DNA of 33,873 nucleotides, from positions 201,272,202 through 201,306,074 of the forward strand of contig JBOZIK010000001.1 of the NCBI GenBank assembly GCA_051453625.1, written 5' to 3'. The translations under genes and the position numbers were made by a program. The DNA is from Welwitschia mirabilis (taxonomy: Eukaryota; Gnetophyta; Gnetopsida; Welwitschiales). The notes under the pieces are model-generated. The model did no database searches and had not been told where the DNA came from. It worked only from the letters and a program-made list of their open reading frames with translations. Below are positions 20,206-30,782 of the stretch, piece after piece; positions within the stretch are counted from its first letter, which is position 1; the number at the start of each line of letters is the position of its first letter.

Positions 20206-22602
20206 TATTTAATATTTTAATTAATAGTGTACTCTTTATTGAAAATTTCTAAAACATTGAATCCATGTAAGACTTGTATCTTGGGTAATTGTTGAATGTG
20301 AAGATTACCCTTTCTTTATCATAGATGCATATATTTTATTCACAAATGTAACTTGTAGGTATTGATAACCTCAATGTTTCACTTTAAAGGTTGCTTTTAA
20401 AAATCTTATTTGCCAATGTTACATCCAAAATTAATGAAATCTAGCAATTATCGAAATTTATTATACAAATGTTGGTTGTTGATTGAAAGGGAAATTTTAT
20501 GTTCTTGATTAGATGATGGACAGACTGTAAGTATAAGTACACTTATTTTGTATATGTTGGATACCATTTCATTTTTCTCTTCTATTTTCTATATGGAGGT
20601 ACACTACCTCTTGATGTAACTTAATCTTAAAAAACATATCTCTATCTTTCATAGAATGCAAGCATACTTTGATTTTTTAATTTTCAAGTTTTTTCGACTC
20701 TTTCATATTTCTACATATTAGCTGGTGTTTTATGTATAAGTTGGAGCATCTAATTATAAGGAGACAAGTGATAATCATTTTTGCATCTTTTAAATGCATG
20801 CTACTAAACAAAACTGTAAAATGCAAGTTGTATGTATACAAANNNNNNNNNNNNNNNNNNNNNNNNNNNNNNNNNNNNNNNNNNNNNNNNNNNNNNNNNN
20901 NNNNNNNNNNNNNNNNNNNNNNNNNNNNNNNNNNNNNNNNNNNNNNNNNNNNNNNNNNNNNNNNNNNNNNNNNNNNNNNNNNNNNNNNNNNNNNNNNNNN
21001 NNNNNNNNNNNNNNNNNNNNNNNNNNNNNNNNNNNNNNNNNNNNNNNNNNNNNNNNNNNNNNNNNNNNNNNNNNNNNNNNNNNNNNNNNNNNNNNNNNNN
21101 NNNNNNNNNNNNNNNNNNNNNNNNNNNNNNNNNNNNNNNNNNNNNNNNNNNNNNNNNNNNNNNNNNNNNNNNNNNNNNNNNNNNNNNNNNNNNNNNNNNN
21201 NNNNNNNNNNNNNNNNNNNNNNNNNNNNNNNNNNNNNNNNNNNNNNNNNNNNNNNNNNNNNNNNNNNNNNNNNNNNNNNNNNNNNNNNNNNNNNNNNNNN
21301 NNNNNNNNNNNNNNNNNNNNNNNNNNNNNNNNNNNNNNNNNNNNNNNNNNNNNNNNNNNNNNNNNNNNNNNNNNNNNNNNNNNNNNNNNNNNNNNNNNNN
21401 NNNNNNNNNNNNNNNNNNNNNNNNNNNNNNNNNNNNNNNNNNNNNNNNNNNNNNNNNNNNNNNNNNNNNNNNNNNNNNNNNNNNNNNNNNNNNNNNNNNN
21501 NNNNNNNNNNNNNNNNNNNNNNNNNNNNNNNNNNNNNNNNNNNNNNNNNNNNNNNNNNNNNNNNNNNNNNNNNNNNNNNNNNNNNNNNNNNNNNNNNNNN
21601 NNNNNNNNNNNNNNNNNNNNNNNNNNNNNNNNNNNNNNNNNNNNNNNNNNNNNNNNNNNNNNNNNNNNNNNNNNNNNNNNNNNNNNNNNNNNNNNNNNNN
21701 NNNNNNNNNNNNNNNNNNNNNNNNNNNNNNNNNNNNNNNNNNNNNNNNNNNNNNNNNNNNNNNNNNNNNNNNNNNNNNNNNNNNNNNNNNNNNNNNNNNN
21801 NNNNNNNNNNTATGCCTTATAGTAATTTTTCCAAGAATTTTTTAAGGTGAACTTTTCTAAGTTCTATTAACACCTCATGCGTCATTGATACTATTTGAGG
21901 TCCATTTTCTTGTATAGAAATATTATGGTTAACATATTCATGAGAGACTTTTTTTTTTGAAATTTAAACATTGCAAAATTTAATAATGTAATGACACAGT
22001 TGTCTTATCTTCTATTTTGAAAGGTTGTGAGAAAAGGTTTTATTAGTGAACATTGTTAGTGAACACAAAAATGTGGAGAAACAATAAACATAAATTTTCA
22101 TTAGTTGGTTTGCTCCAGTATGAAGAAGTGATAGCTAAGGCTATGCAATGGCACTACCAATTGCTTCTACTAAAGCATACAAAGGCTAATATTCTTTTGT
22201 TCATTACTTCTCTCTAGGTATATGATCAAAGAATTATATATCTTAACTGATCACTCTTAACAACCAAGCAAGATGCCCACTTACATGGAAGGACTCACCT
22301 AATTTAAAGATTAGTTCTTGTACATATTTTAGAGTTGTAGTAGGATCTTACTTTATTCATAATGTTATAGGAACCATATCCAAATTAGTACATATTGTAA
22401 TTTTGTCTCAAGCCTTATTGACCTGGGGTACTTGTTTCCTATACAACAAAAAACTTTGTATTTTTGCATTCTTTGGAGAGCCTTCTTTCTATTTACTTGC
22501 ATGTCATTCATTAAATTTTCATGGTTGTATTCATTACACCTTATAAATATAAGAGTATTTAGTGGCATTGATATGATTATTTCTATTTTCTTGATTGTAT
22601 AA
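20206..22602. other. No recognisable gene; includes a 968-N gap (20843-21810)
   Basis: AT-rich sequence downstream of the TNP1-like gene. The three long ORFs over 20732-21850 consist mostly of N. Around 22085-22200 there is a short readable stretch (GLLQYEEVIAKAMQWHYQLL) that I cannot place. Confidence 0.45.
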
Positions 22603-23010
22603 AGCTTAGCACTCATGGATGTTGGGATTGCATTGGAGGATCATGTTACAGTGTTTTCAATGGGGTTGATAACTGAGGTCAATTCTTCCATAGGCATAAT
22701 AAAAGATTTTCAAATTTAGACTAATATACTTTCAAGCTAAACTTTTAACATTTAATTTCTTAATTTATAGAACTTATGAAGTCTTTCAATCTTTTCTAGT
22801 TTTTTTAATTATCACATTGTTGAAATTTGATTAGGATTTAGAATATCTTTTGGGAGATATGAATTTCAAGACCTCTGGTATAAGGAAAGCTGTAACATCA
22901 ATATAGTTGAACATAAAACTTGCTGGCATACCTATTGAAATTATTTGTGAGTGTTTTAAACCTTTGGTAGCCCATATAAAGATCTTAGATCACATGCAAG
23001 ATGTTATACC
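22603..23010 (+). pseudogene. Polynucleotide phosphorylase (PNPase) gene fragment, two exons
   Basis: Exon-like block 22603 to about 22731 reads SLALMDVGIALEDHVTVFSM, then GLITEVNSSIGIIKDF and, after one stop, TNIL. This corresponds to the 'LALMDAGVP..HVAG.S.GL..E......IKDY.ILTDIL' stretch of the second RNase PH domain of organellar PNPase. After an apparent intron with TTAG acceptor, 22835 to about 23006 reads LLGDMNFKTSGIRKAVTSI, stop, LNIKLAGIPIEIICECFKP and HIKILDHMQDV, matching 'HLGDMDFKIAGT..G.TA.Q.DIK..GIP..I..E.L......R..ILDHM'. Of the catalytic D-x5-D-x-K set (E. coli D486, D492, K494), the first Asp aligns with Tyr and the second with Asn, so it is inactive. PNPase degrades and polyadenylates RNA in plastids and mitochondria. 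The intron shows it came from genomic DNA, not a processed transcript. Confidence 0.82.
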
Positions 23011-23133
23011 TTAGCCTTAAAAAGCTAAATAAAATTCTCCTTGGATAGGTATCTTCTAAAGTGCTTGGCTAATTGATGCTTCTGTTATTTATTCTTATTG
23101 CTGATGCATATGTTAAAAATGTATGCAAATTCC

Positions 23134-23265
23134 ATGAAAGTGATTGTAAATGGGCTATCACACCTTATTGAAGCCAGTGAAATACATATCCAGAAATTGG
23201 AAGAAGAAATATGTGTCCATTATCTTATTATAGTTGATAAAAATGTTGGAGTTAGTATGTCCTAA
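23134..23265 (+). CDS. Short unidentified ORF next to the PNPase fragment
   Basis: ATG 23134 opens 43 codons: MKVIVNGLSHLIEASEIHIQ, KLEEEICV, then a hydrophobic tail ending VGVSMS and TAA. The charged helical composition looks coding, but I do not recognise it and it does not match the PNPase region expected next. It may be another captured exon or chance. Confidence 0.2.
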   Translation: MKVIVNGLSHLIEASEIHIQKLEEEICVHYLIIVDKNVGVSMS

Positions 23266-24498
23266 TAATGCTAGATCTAATATTAAAGTAAAATAATTTT
23301 CACAAGTTTTATACATAGTTTGCTCCGTTTTATTTTTATTCTTATTTCTTTTCATTTTCTTTTTAAGGGTGAAAATAATTCTTTAAAGTTATCAAGACAA
23401 ATAGTAGAGTGTCTTATTAGTAAATATACAGAATCTCTAACTATAATATGTCATAACCTTTAGGTATTTAATCTATTTATTTACTATGGTTAGTCATGTG
23501 AGATAAGGGCCATTTGGAATTGATATTACAAGTATCATATTACAAGCAAAAGACTTAACAAGTGAAGTACACAAAATGCTTTACTTTTGTATGTATCTTA
23601 TAAACAATTGATTTCACATGCCTCTGGCCTTCACAAACTTCACTAGGCTCTAATAAACATGATAAATAGCATTGATACTTAATTGTTAATTCTAGTTTAT
23701 AACCTGTAAAGGAATTTAGGAGCCAACACATTCCATAATTAAGTCATGACGTGCAATTTTAAGATCAAAAGAAGCTTATGCTAGAAATATGTAGTGCTAG
23801 AAATCTAACCAATAACAAAGTTAAAACCATATAATAGACAAAGATATAAATAAAATAAATTGTAAGGGAGTCTGTCATAAAAATATATGCTAACATGGAA
23901 AGGAAATATCATTTGGAATGCATTAGTAAAGAGGATTTTAGACAAGTTTCAAGGAGGAAAGGAGAATTAAATGCTCTAAAACCCATATGAAAGCAACATA
24001 GTCTTTTCCATGGATAAAGTAAATGGAAATTAGAGAAGGTAGATTGGGTATAATAAAATATGGAATTATTGAAGATTATAGAAATACAAAACATACACAT
24101 AGAATAAAAATACAAAAATGCTTGATCACAATTGAAGGAACATCCAGCAATAAAAGAATATGTTAATAATAGGCTGAGGATTGAGTGAATAACCAAGTGT
24201 ATTAACTAGAGGACTTTTCTATCATTTTGATTTAAGATATAGTAGATATTTTGAAAAGCCAAGGGAAAAATGGTACATTCACTTGGTTTCTTCCATGAAG
24301 AAGTTCAAATTTTTATGGAATTCCCACTTTAAACCATTACTTTATTTGCTTGTTTGATTTGGACTTCAGACAAAATGTTATCATCATAAAATCAATAGTT
24401 TTAAATATCTCGTTTACATATGCTTTTAATAATTCCCAATGTGGCATATTAGTTCTATAGGAATATGATGTCATTATTTATTATTATCTCAAAGATAA
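23266..24498. other. No recognisable gene
   Basis: AT-rich. The minus-strand ORF 23909-24196 (95 codons) is Phe/Ser/Leu-rich and hydrophobic with no domain, as expected by chance in antisense A-rich sequence. Confidence 0.4.
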
Positions 24499-24807
24499 TG
24501 TTTGATTGACATTGTTTTTATTCCAAGTTCATGTATTACTGTAAATTATGATGGTGTTGCCATAATATTGGCAAAAGATTAGTCTATGCTACAAAACACA
24601 GTTGAAAAGATAATTTCTTTTACCCTTGGGTTTTCTAAAAGTATACATGTTTCTTATATTACATCCATTACTTGTGTTCCCCTAAAGGATGTACAATCAT
24701 TAAGTATTTCATTTGATGGTCTGGAAAACCAAGCAATGTCCTATTTTGCTAGATTTCATCTATCTATATTATTTTATTTTCTATTTTATGTTGTTTCTAT
24801 TTTTTAG
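24499..24807 (+). pseudogene. Unidentified exon-like reading frame with one stop
   Basis: Open apart from one TAG (about 24580): DIVFIPSSCITVNYDGVAII, LAKD, stop, SMLQNTVEKIISFTLGFSKS, IHVSYITSITCVPLKDVQ, SLSISFDGLENQAMSYF. The tail after about 24765 turns AT-rich and hydrophobic, like intron read-through. The mixed amino-acid composition is unlike surrounding random ORFs. I do not recognise a family. It may be another host exon carried with the PNPase piece. Confidence 0.3.
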
Positions 24808-25631
24808 ATCTTGCATTATTACATATGTTCAGCTCTACTTTTTGAATGCATGGCATGGATGTTAGCAGAATGAAATGGATACTAAATGCAAAATTGCAAA
24901 TTCATTTAATCCTAAGATATATTTTAAAAAGAGAGCATATGCTATAGTGCTAGAACTACTGTTAGTAAAGTCATCATCCACGTGCTTTTCTTAATTCTTG
25001 CATATAATAAATATTTTAAGTAGAATTTAGTGTATTTGTAGATCCTTCAGTATATAAATTTTTAGTAATTCATCGATTTATGAGTAAGGTATTCTTTTGC
25101 ATAGAAGATTTAAATAATAGAAAGGGGTTTGTGAGGTAAGGATAGCTTATTGTTTGCATTTCTTTTATTTCTGAAATAAGATTAACACAAAAAGTGTAGA
25201 ACAATTACATGAAAGGGAACTTTAACTATGCATATGTGATCTATGTAAAATATCTACTTTAAAAGACATGGTGCTAATAGGACATTTGATAGGGGTAACA
25301 TCACAGTTTTAAGAGGAGATGATGCTGATAGGATATGTTAGCAATGACTACTTTAAAAGCTTCTTACTTCTACCTTTCTTCTTGATCTCATAGAATTTCA
25401 AAACCTTGAATTATAAATAAAAAAAAAATTCTCTTATAAAACATTTATCTAAAGTAACTTGCCAAAATACATAGATTTATAAGTTGATAGTGGATTGTTT
25501 CAAGTGTCTATCCACTCATCCCTAGACAGACATCTATTTCTAACTCTCATTAGTTTATGGCTTTCCTTAATCTATTGGTGCTCTAGTCCTAATTTAGCAT
25601 TGGAAGCTATACTATCTTGTCCCTTATAATA
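24808..25631. other. No recognisable gene before the 174-N gap
   Basis: AT-rich sequence with no motif on either strand. It ends at the N run 25632-25805, so its link to the CACTA right end is not directly sequenced. Confidence 0.4.
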
Positions 25632-25805
25632 NNNNNNNNNNNNNNNNNNNNNNNNNNNNNNNNNNNNNNNNNNNNNNNNNNNNNNNNNNNNNNNNNNNNN
25701 NNNNNNNNNNNNNNNNNNNNNNNNNNNNNNNNNNNNNNNNNNNNNNNNNNNNNNNNNNNNNNNNNNNNNNNNNNNNNNNNNNNNNNNNNNNNNNNNNNNN
25801 NNNNN

Positions 25806-26069
25806 ATTTTTAACATTTAGTGAAGCTTTTAAGGCGTTTATTTGATAAAACGCCTAAGAAGGAAAAAAGTTTTACTGCGTTTATTTAAATAAACACCTCA
25901 AAAGCCTCTTCAGACACTTCTTAGATAAATGCCTGAAAAGACATTTTAAGGCGTTTTTATTCAAATGCCTTAGAAATCCCTTAAAAGCAAAAGTGATCTT
26001 TTTAAGGCATTTTTTATTACTTTTTAAGGTATTTTAGAAATTCCTTAAACGCCTATATTTCTTGTAGTA
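25806..26069. repeat. CACTA right subterminal repeats and terminus
   Basis: Repeats of TTTTAAGGCGTTTATT and its reverse complement occur near 25826, 25846, 25868, 25895, 25927, 25942, 25967, 25999 and 26024. They keep the CG that is TG/CA in most left-end copies, so they are less decayed. The array ends at CGCCTATATTTCTTGTAGTA. The reverse complement, TACTACAAGAAATATAGGCG, pairs with the left end CAGTATAAGAAATAGAGGC. The final base of the canonical CACTA end is changed. Confidence 0.8.
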
Positions 26070-26433
26070 GAAGGACCTCTAGAAATTCATTCAAATTTCA
26101 TAGGGGATAGACTTGTTCATTCAACCCATACTTATACACCCTTTTCACTTATGCCTCCATGTATAAATTCAAATTAAATTATTCCTTTTACTTCTAATTA
26201 CACCTTCATATAATTCTCAATGCCATGTTCCTTTCCTTGACTCTCATAACACCTATCATTTTAAAGAGTCTATTTCTCCTATCTCTCAATCTATTTCTTT
26301 TAAATATTCATGTGATCCTCAAAGTAACATTAATTTTTTCCTATCAAATTTACTTTACCTTGTGATTTTAATTATTATTCTTTTCAAAAGTTTAACTTGG
26401 GATATCTTGGAATTTTGAATTAAAATAAGACTT

Positions 26434-26461
26434 NNNNNNNNNNNNNNNNNNNNNNNNNNNN
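26434..26461. other. 28-N gap, predicted by the paralogous copy
   Basis: The flanking sequence aligns with copy B near 32958-32990, where exactly 28 bases lie between the same two flanks. The gap is therefore probably correctly sized and placed. Confidence 0.85.
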
Positions 26462-27227
26462 GTTGAATCTTAAAGAGATTATCAATCTTATTCAACATTA
26501 TTAAAAGCCCTTAAGACCTTTTTGGCTTCATTCATTGAGTAGTACCTTGAATGAATTATCTCATGATACTCATGCTTTATATTGTTTTCATAAGAGATTA
26601 TTTGATAATGAAATTTATCTCTTCTTTATCTCTTATTTTTGATTTTGAAAATTTCACTGTCAATGTTTTATCATTTTACTTTCTTTATCTCCAATTGATT
26701 TTACTTCAAAATGATTACATACCTTGTATGTTTTATTAATTGGTTTTTTTTTAAGTTTGGCCCTTATTTTTATAAAGAATACAATACCTGAATGAACTTT
26801 TTACCCAAATAGTTCAACTTCTCAATGATTAAGGTCCTTATTTTTCAAAAAAAGTACATCTTTATATGGATCCATTGAAACTTTCAATCTAAACACTTGG
26901 GAAATTCAGAATTTAATAGATAAAAGGTTAAACATCATTGACATATATATCGATTAATCTTAAACATGATAGAAGCACTTGTATTGGAATTTTCCTCCTG
27001 CCATCATCTAAATTCTTCCTTAGCTGATTCTTTTGGTAAATATCATGTTATCACTTGAACATTTTCTACTTGATTAATGTTGTACTTTATGAATTTACCA
27101 TGATTAGTAAATATTTTACTTAGGCATTTTAAATGATAAGATTGGGTTCATCTAGTATTCAGACATTCATATGTATATGAACTTCATTTTGAAGGTAGAT
27201 GTCTTAGTTCTTTTATTACTCCCAATG

Positions 27228-27327
27228 NNNNNNNNNNNNNNNNNNNNNNNNNNNNNNNNNNNNNNNNNNNNNNNNNNNNNNNNNNNNNNNNNNNNNNNNN
27301 NNNNNNNNNNNNNNNNNNNNNNNNNNN
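27228..27327. other. 100-N gap flanked by the same 82 bp: false gap
   Basis: The 82 bases before the gap (27146-27227) are repeated immediately after it (27328-27409) with one mismatch. Copy B has the segment once. Two contigs overlap here and were not merged. Confidence 0.92.
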
Positions 27328-29538
27328 GTTCATCTAGTATTCAGACATTCATATGTCTATGAACTTCATTTTGAAGGTAGATGTCTTAGTTCTTTTATTA
27401 CTCCCAATGGTATGAGTAATTAATTGTTTTAACATGTTCTTCCTTGTTATTTATCTCCTTATTTTACTTTTATCCTTACAATTATTTAGTCATGTGGAAT
27501 TTATCATTTAAAAAGAAAAGAAAAGAAATCAGGGCCATGCTCTTTCATGTTATATCTTAAAACATGACCCCCATGATGTCTTACTACAAGCACACCTAGG
27601 CAAATATTCTTAAGAAGGGCCTTTGGTAGTGTGATATGGTAGCTATGAAAACTCCATTGGGGGGTTAGTTGGCCATGTTGTATAGGTCCTTAATCCTCTA
27701 ACAGTGGTTGCACTTCCCTCATTATGGTAAAATAAAATTGCACTTAAAGGCTATGAGATCAGTGATGTCCCTGGTGTCGTCAGAGGCATTGCTTGTTTTA
27801 TAGACTCATTTTTCTTTATTTATAGTACTTTCATATAATCACTTTACTTTTTTGAATTGTAGTATTATTTTTGTAATATTAGCATATAAGGCCCTGTTTT
27901 AACAGATTTTTGTCTTATCATTCATTGTTTGTTAACATTAGACATACTTGAAATCATCATAATCATTGCCTATTCAAGTGGCACTTTATGAATTTTTACA
28001 TTATGTTATGCATAATTATTAGATGATTTTATTATTTTACCAAGGAACTTTCCTTGGGTGGAATTTTGAGTAGGTAAGAAATCTTTTTCATGTTCCTAGT
28101 TGTCCATTTTCATTATGTTTTTCCTTAGTTATTTTTTTTGAGATTTTCAAAGTCATTACAGCATCTTTTTTCACATTATAAATAGGACTTGATTCTTTGA
28201 TAATTCTCTAGTTGTCTTTTTATTTTTACTGATAAGTTTCATTTATAAGTATTGTTTTTCTTTTAAGCACTTTATTTTGTTGCCTTTCTTTTACTTTGAT
28301 TGATGTGTTTCTTTTATTTTATGCTAATGTCTTTTTGGTTGGTTTTTGGTTTTACATACATTCGCTTACTGGTCTTGAATCCTCATAGAGTTTGGACTAA
28401 ATTTGTAGAATACTTCTGAGCATTAATTTCTTCTCTTCAATGCATTCTTATGTCTCATAAGCCTCTTTCATGATGCTCATGTTTTTTTGGATATTTCTTT
28501 ACCTTCTATCATCTTTCTGTTTTGCTGTTGCTTTTCCACTACTTACTTGTTATTAGATCTTTTTATATTTTTCTTGATCTATTAAAAAACCTCATTTGAC
28601 CACTGTTATCTTACGTCTATTGTACCCATGACAAATAGGATGACAATCATTCTTTTTAGTTTTTGTAATCTAGGCATCTTGCTTTTTCTGTGAGGGGACA
28701 AGACACCTCTCCAAGCTTTCTTCTGTGATATTATGCAAAAATTTATAATTTTTACATTTTAAAGTATTACTTTAAGATTTCATAATACATATTTATGAAT
28801 GATTTGTTTGGATATGATTTCATGCTACTTGAATGCATTTCATGGAATTTATTTAAGTAGGAGCATACTAGCACTCTCGCTAATTTTCTAACATCTATGT
28901 TTTAGACAAGAACGTCATGATTACTTTTTTATCTTGTATTTTTAGAAAATACTAATGATTTTTTTATTCGTCATTATTTGAGATTATTGCTACTTAAGCT
29001 TATACATTAGTTTTAGAATTATTTTCTCAATTTATACACATACATTATCATTTTCTGAACTATTATTTATACATCCTATGATTTATTTATATGTATGATA
29101 TTTATTTGGTATATTGTAATGTGTTTAAGTAGAGGGTTTATGACTAAAAATTGTATCAATTAATCAATTTTTATTGTCTATTCCTACATGATAAAATTAA
29201 ACTCAAATTCCATTTTTTATTTGATGATTATCTAAGTAAAATTAGCTCGTAATATATTTTATCACTCACTTTGTGAGGGACTGACAAGGCTAAGTAGGAT
29301 GCTATGTTGTGATGCTAATTTGTAGGAATTTGATAACGTATTTAAAGTACTTTTATAGGACATTTATAAAGGTTTGAATGTAATTCTGCTAATTATGAAG
29401 AGTCGATAGGATGATCACGGAAATATATTATTCTTGATATAATTGGAGATAATTAAAGCATGTTCTGATACTTAGCATGTTGAAGGAAGACTAATGACAA
29501 AGAAGGCTAATTTACTTTACTTAAGAAGCTTTAGAAGG

Positions 29539-29885
29539 GTGTCATCCCTACTAACATCCCTATGATAGAGTGGACGATCGCATTATACCTTCCTATCATT
29601 ATAGCAATAAAGACTAGAGGTTGAAGCCAATAAAGATATTTCATCCCTATGATCATCCCCATGAGGCAGGATGACGACATCTAACATGCACAAAAGCTGT
29701 AGGGATCATAGTAGAACATGAAGACATGTGGTGCATAATGGTATTTCTTATGTTATTCCCATAATAGATGGAATGGTAACACCACTAACATGGACAAAAG
29801 CTACGGGGCTAATAGTGGGGCATGGAAACATGTAGCACATAATGACAATCCCTATGTTATTCCAACAACAGGCAGGACAACATCT
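29539..29885. repeat. Inverted-repeat module array in LTR U3
   Basis: Four degenerate modules with about 100-base spacing: TGTCATCCCTACTAACATCC...GTGGACGAT (29539-29578), CATCCCTATGATCATCCCCA...GCAGGATGACGACA (29642-29683), and weaker copies around 29740-29780 and 29843-29885. They share the arms and core of the perfect module at 1829-1868 and occupy the same place relative to the TATA box. Confidence 0.6.
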
Positions 29886-30003
29886 ATTTTTGCATGTTCA
29901 AGAAGAAATATCTTTATAAATGGAGTCAAGTGACCCATGTGGGCTACTAGGGTTTTATCTTTTACTTCTAGGGTCATGGTTCTAAGAACTTTTAATGTAA
30001 AAC

Positions 30004-30011
30004 TATAAATA
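30004..30011 (+). promoter_or_regulatory. LTR TATA box
   Basis: TATAAATA followed by CGCCTCCTT, a strong plant core promoter match. It lies about 120 bases after the module array and 750 bases before the LTR end. Transcription would start about 30 bases downstream and define the R region. Confidence 0.6.
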
Positions 30012-30763
30012 CGCCTCCTTATCCTCACTTTAAGGCCATCTTTTGTACATGATACTTGTGACAGAGGATTAAATTGCAAGAGGTCCATCCTGAGGTTAAA
30101 AAAGGAGTCACCTTGGTGTTATGCTAAGCCTCTTCTATTAAGGTGTTGTTATTCTATTTGTAAGTGGACACTATATTCTAAATACTCTTTGAATTAATAC
30201 AATTTCTCTTTTCATTCCAATTTTGTGAATGTCCCTTATGGTTTAATTTAGTCATAGTTAAGTGATAGTTCTATGATTTATTTATATCATAAATGAAACC
30301 TTTGTTAATATTGACCTTGATTAGTAATAAATTTGCTATTCCATTTCAATTTCATATTGCATATTTCATAGTACATATTATTACTTAGATATATCTCATA
30401 ATTTATATCGATTAACAACTAGTTGGATGTTCTTCTTAATTGATATAAGTTATAAAGAAAGTAGTCTTTGTGATAGAAGGACTAAGATCTAATTAGAATC
30501 CATTTTCATTTTTATTCACTACATTTCATATTCATTCATCTTGCATTGAATTTACTTTATTATTTACTTTCAGTTATTAAAAGATAAAAGACTAAAAATA
30601 CCTTTAGAAATCAACTCTCTAACTCTAAGCCTAGTGCCTTCATTGGGATTATGACATTCTGGTAAAGTCATATCTATACTAGCATGTGTTTTTCTATAAG
30701 TTATTTAATTTATAGATTTATCTAAAGGACTTCAAGATTGCATAAATTTGCATTACAACATTT

Positions 30764-30782
30764 TGATGCCATTTCCAAGGAA
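30764..30782 (+). promoter_or_regulatory. Primer binding site, tRNA-Asp type, decayed
   Basis: TGATGCCATTTCCAAGGAA, next to TTT after the LTR end, matches the Athila/Tat-type site TGGCGCCGTTGCCGGGGA with about five changes, four of them C-to-T or G-to-A. The intact sequence would pair with the 3' end of tRNA-Asp to prime reverse transcription. Confidence 0.75.

Larger units (their letters stand above)
9120..26069 (+). mobile_element. CACTA (En/Spm) DNA transposon, about 17 kb, decayed
   Basis: The left end reads CACAGTATAAGAAATAGAGGC at 9120 and the right end GCCTATATTTCTTGTAGTA at 26051-26069. Together they form imperfect terminal inverted repeats of the CACTACAAGAAA type, followed inward on both sides by subterminal TTTTAAGGCATTTATT repeats. 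Between them lie tnp2 and a Transposase_24/TNP1-like gene in the expected order. Caution: the left flank is copia pol and the right flank is a LARD internal region. No matching 3-bp target duplication is visible (ACT on the left, GAA or AAG on the right). The two ends may therefore belong to different insertions joined by rearrangement or scaffolding; three N gaps lie between them. Confidence 0.65.
26071..27529 (+). mobile_element. LARD-like retrotransposon internal region, copy A (5'-truncated)
   Basis: Collinear with 32536-33850 of copy B from its first base after the CACTA end to the polypurine run at 27510-27528. It carries the AGGACC(T/C)CTAGAAATTC start, the 'cttgactctcataacacc' block and the 'attcagacattcatatgt' block. 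Relative to B it lacks 59 bases (B 32661-32719) at a junction near 26195. It includes two N gaps. Readable peptide stretches (SHDTHAL, FHKRLFDNEIY) recur in both copies but I cannot assign a domain. The missing 5' part ends exactly at the CACTA terminus. Confidence 0.75.
27538..30760 (+). repeat. Long terminal repeat, about 3.2 kb, shared by copies A and B
   Basis: Left limit: it follows a polypurine tract (27510-27534, AAAAAGAAAAGAAAAG...) that ends copy A, with TG at 27538. Right limit: CA at 30759-30760, followed after three bases by a primer binding site. It contains inverted-repeat modules (29539-29885), a TATA box at 30004, and the conserved ACCTTGGTGTT segment near 30100. So it has U3, R and U5 in order. 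The stretch 27540-29500 is otherwise AT-rich with no gene. Boundaries are inferred, since no second full copy is present for comparison. Confidence 0.6.

Noticed and set aside
20732-21850. ORFs of 337-372 codons
   Set aside because: Almost entirely N; they exist only because the gap has no stop codons. The same applies to ORFs at 19283-19804, 25607-25820 and 27171-27362.
27530-29300. Possible host gene in the long AT-rich stretch
   Set aside because: No reading frame or motif of note; position between a polypurine tract and a TATA box fits LTR U3.
29852-30088. 78-codon minus-strand ORF in the LTR
   Set aside because: Lies across the TATA box and U3-R region of the LTR and has no recognisable motif.
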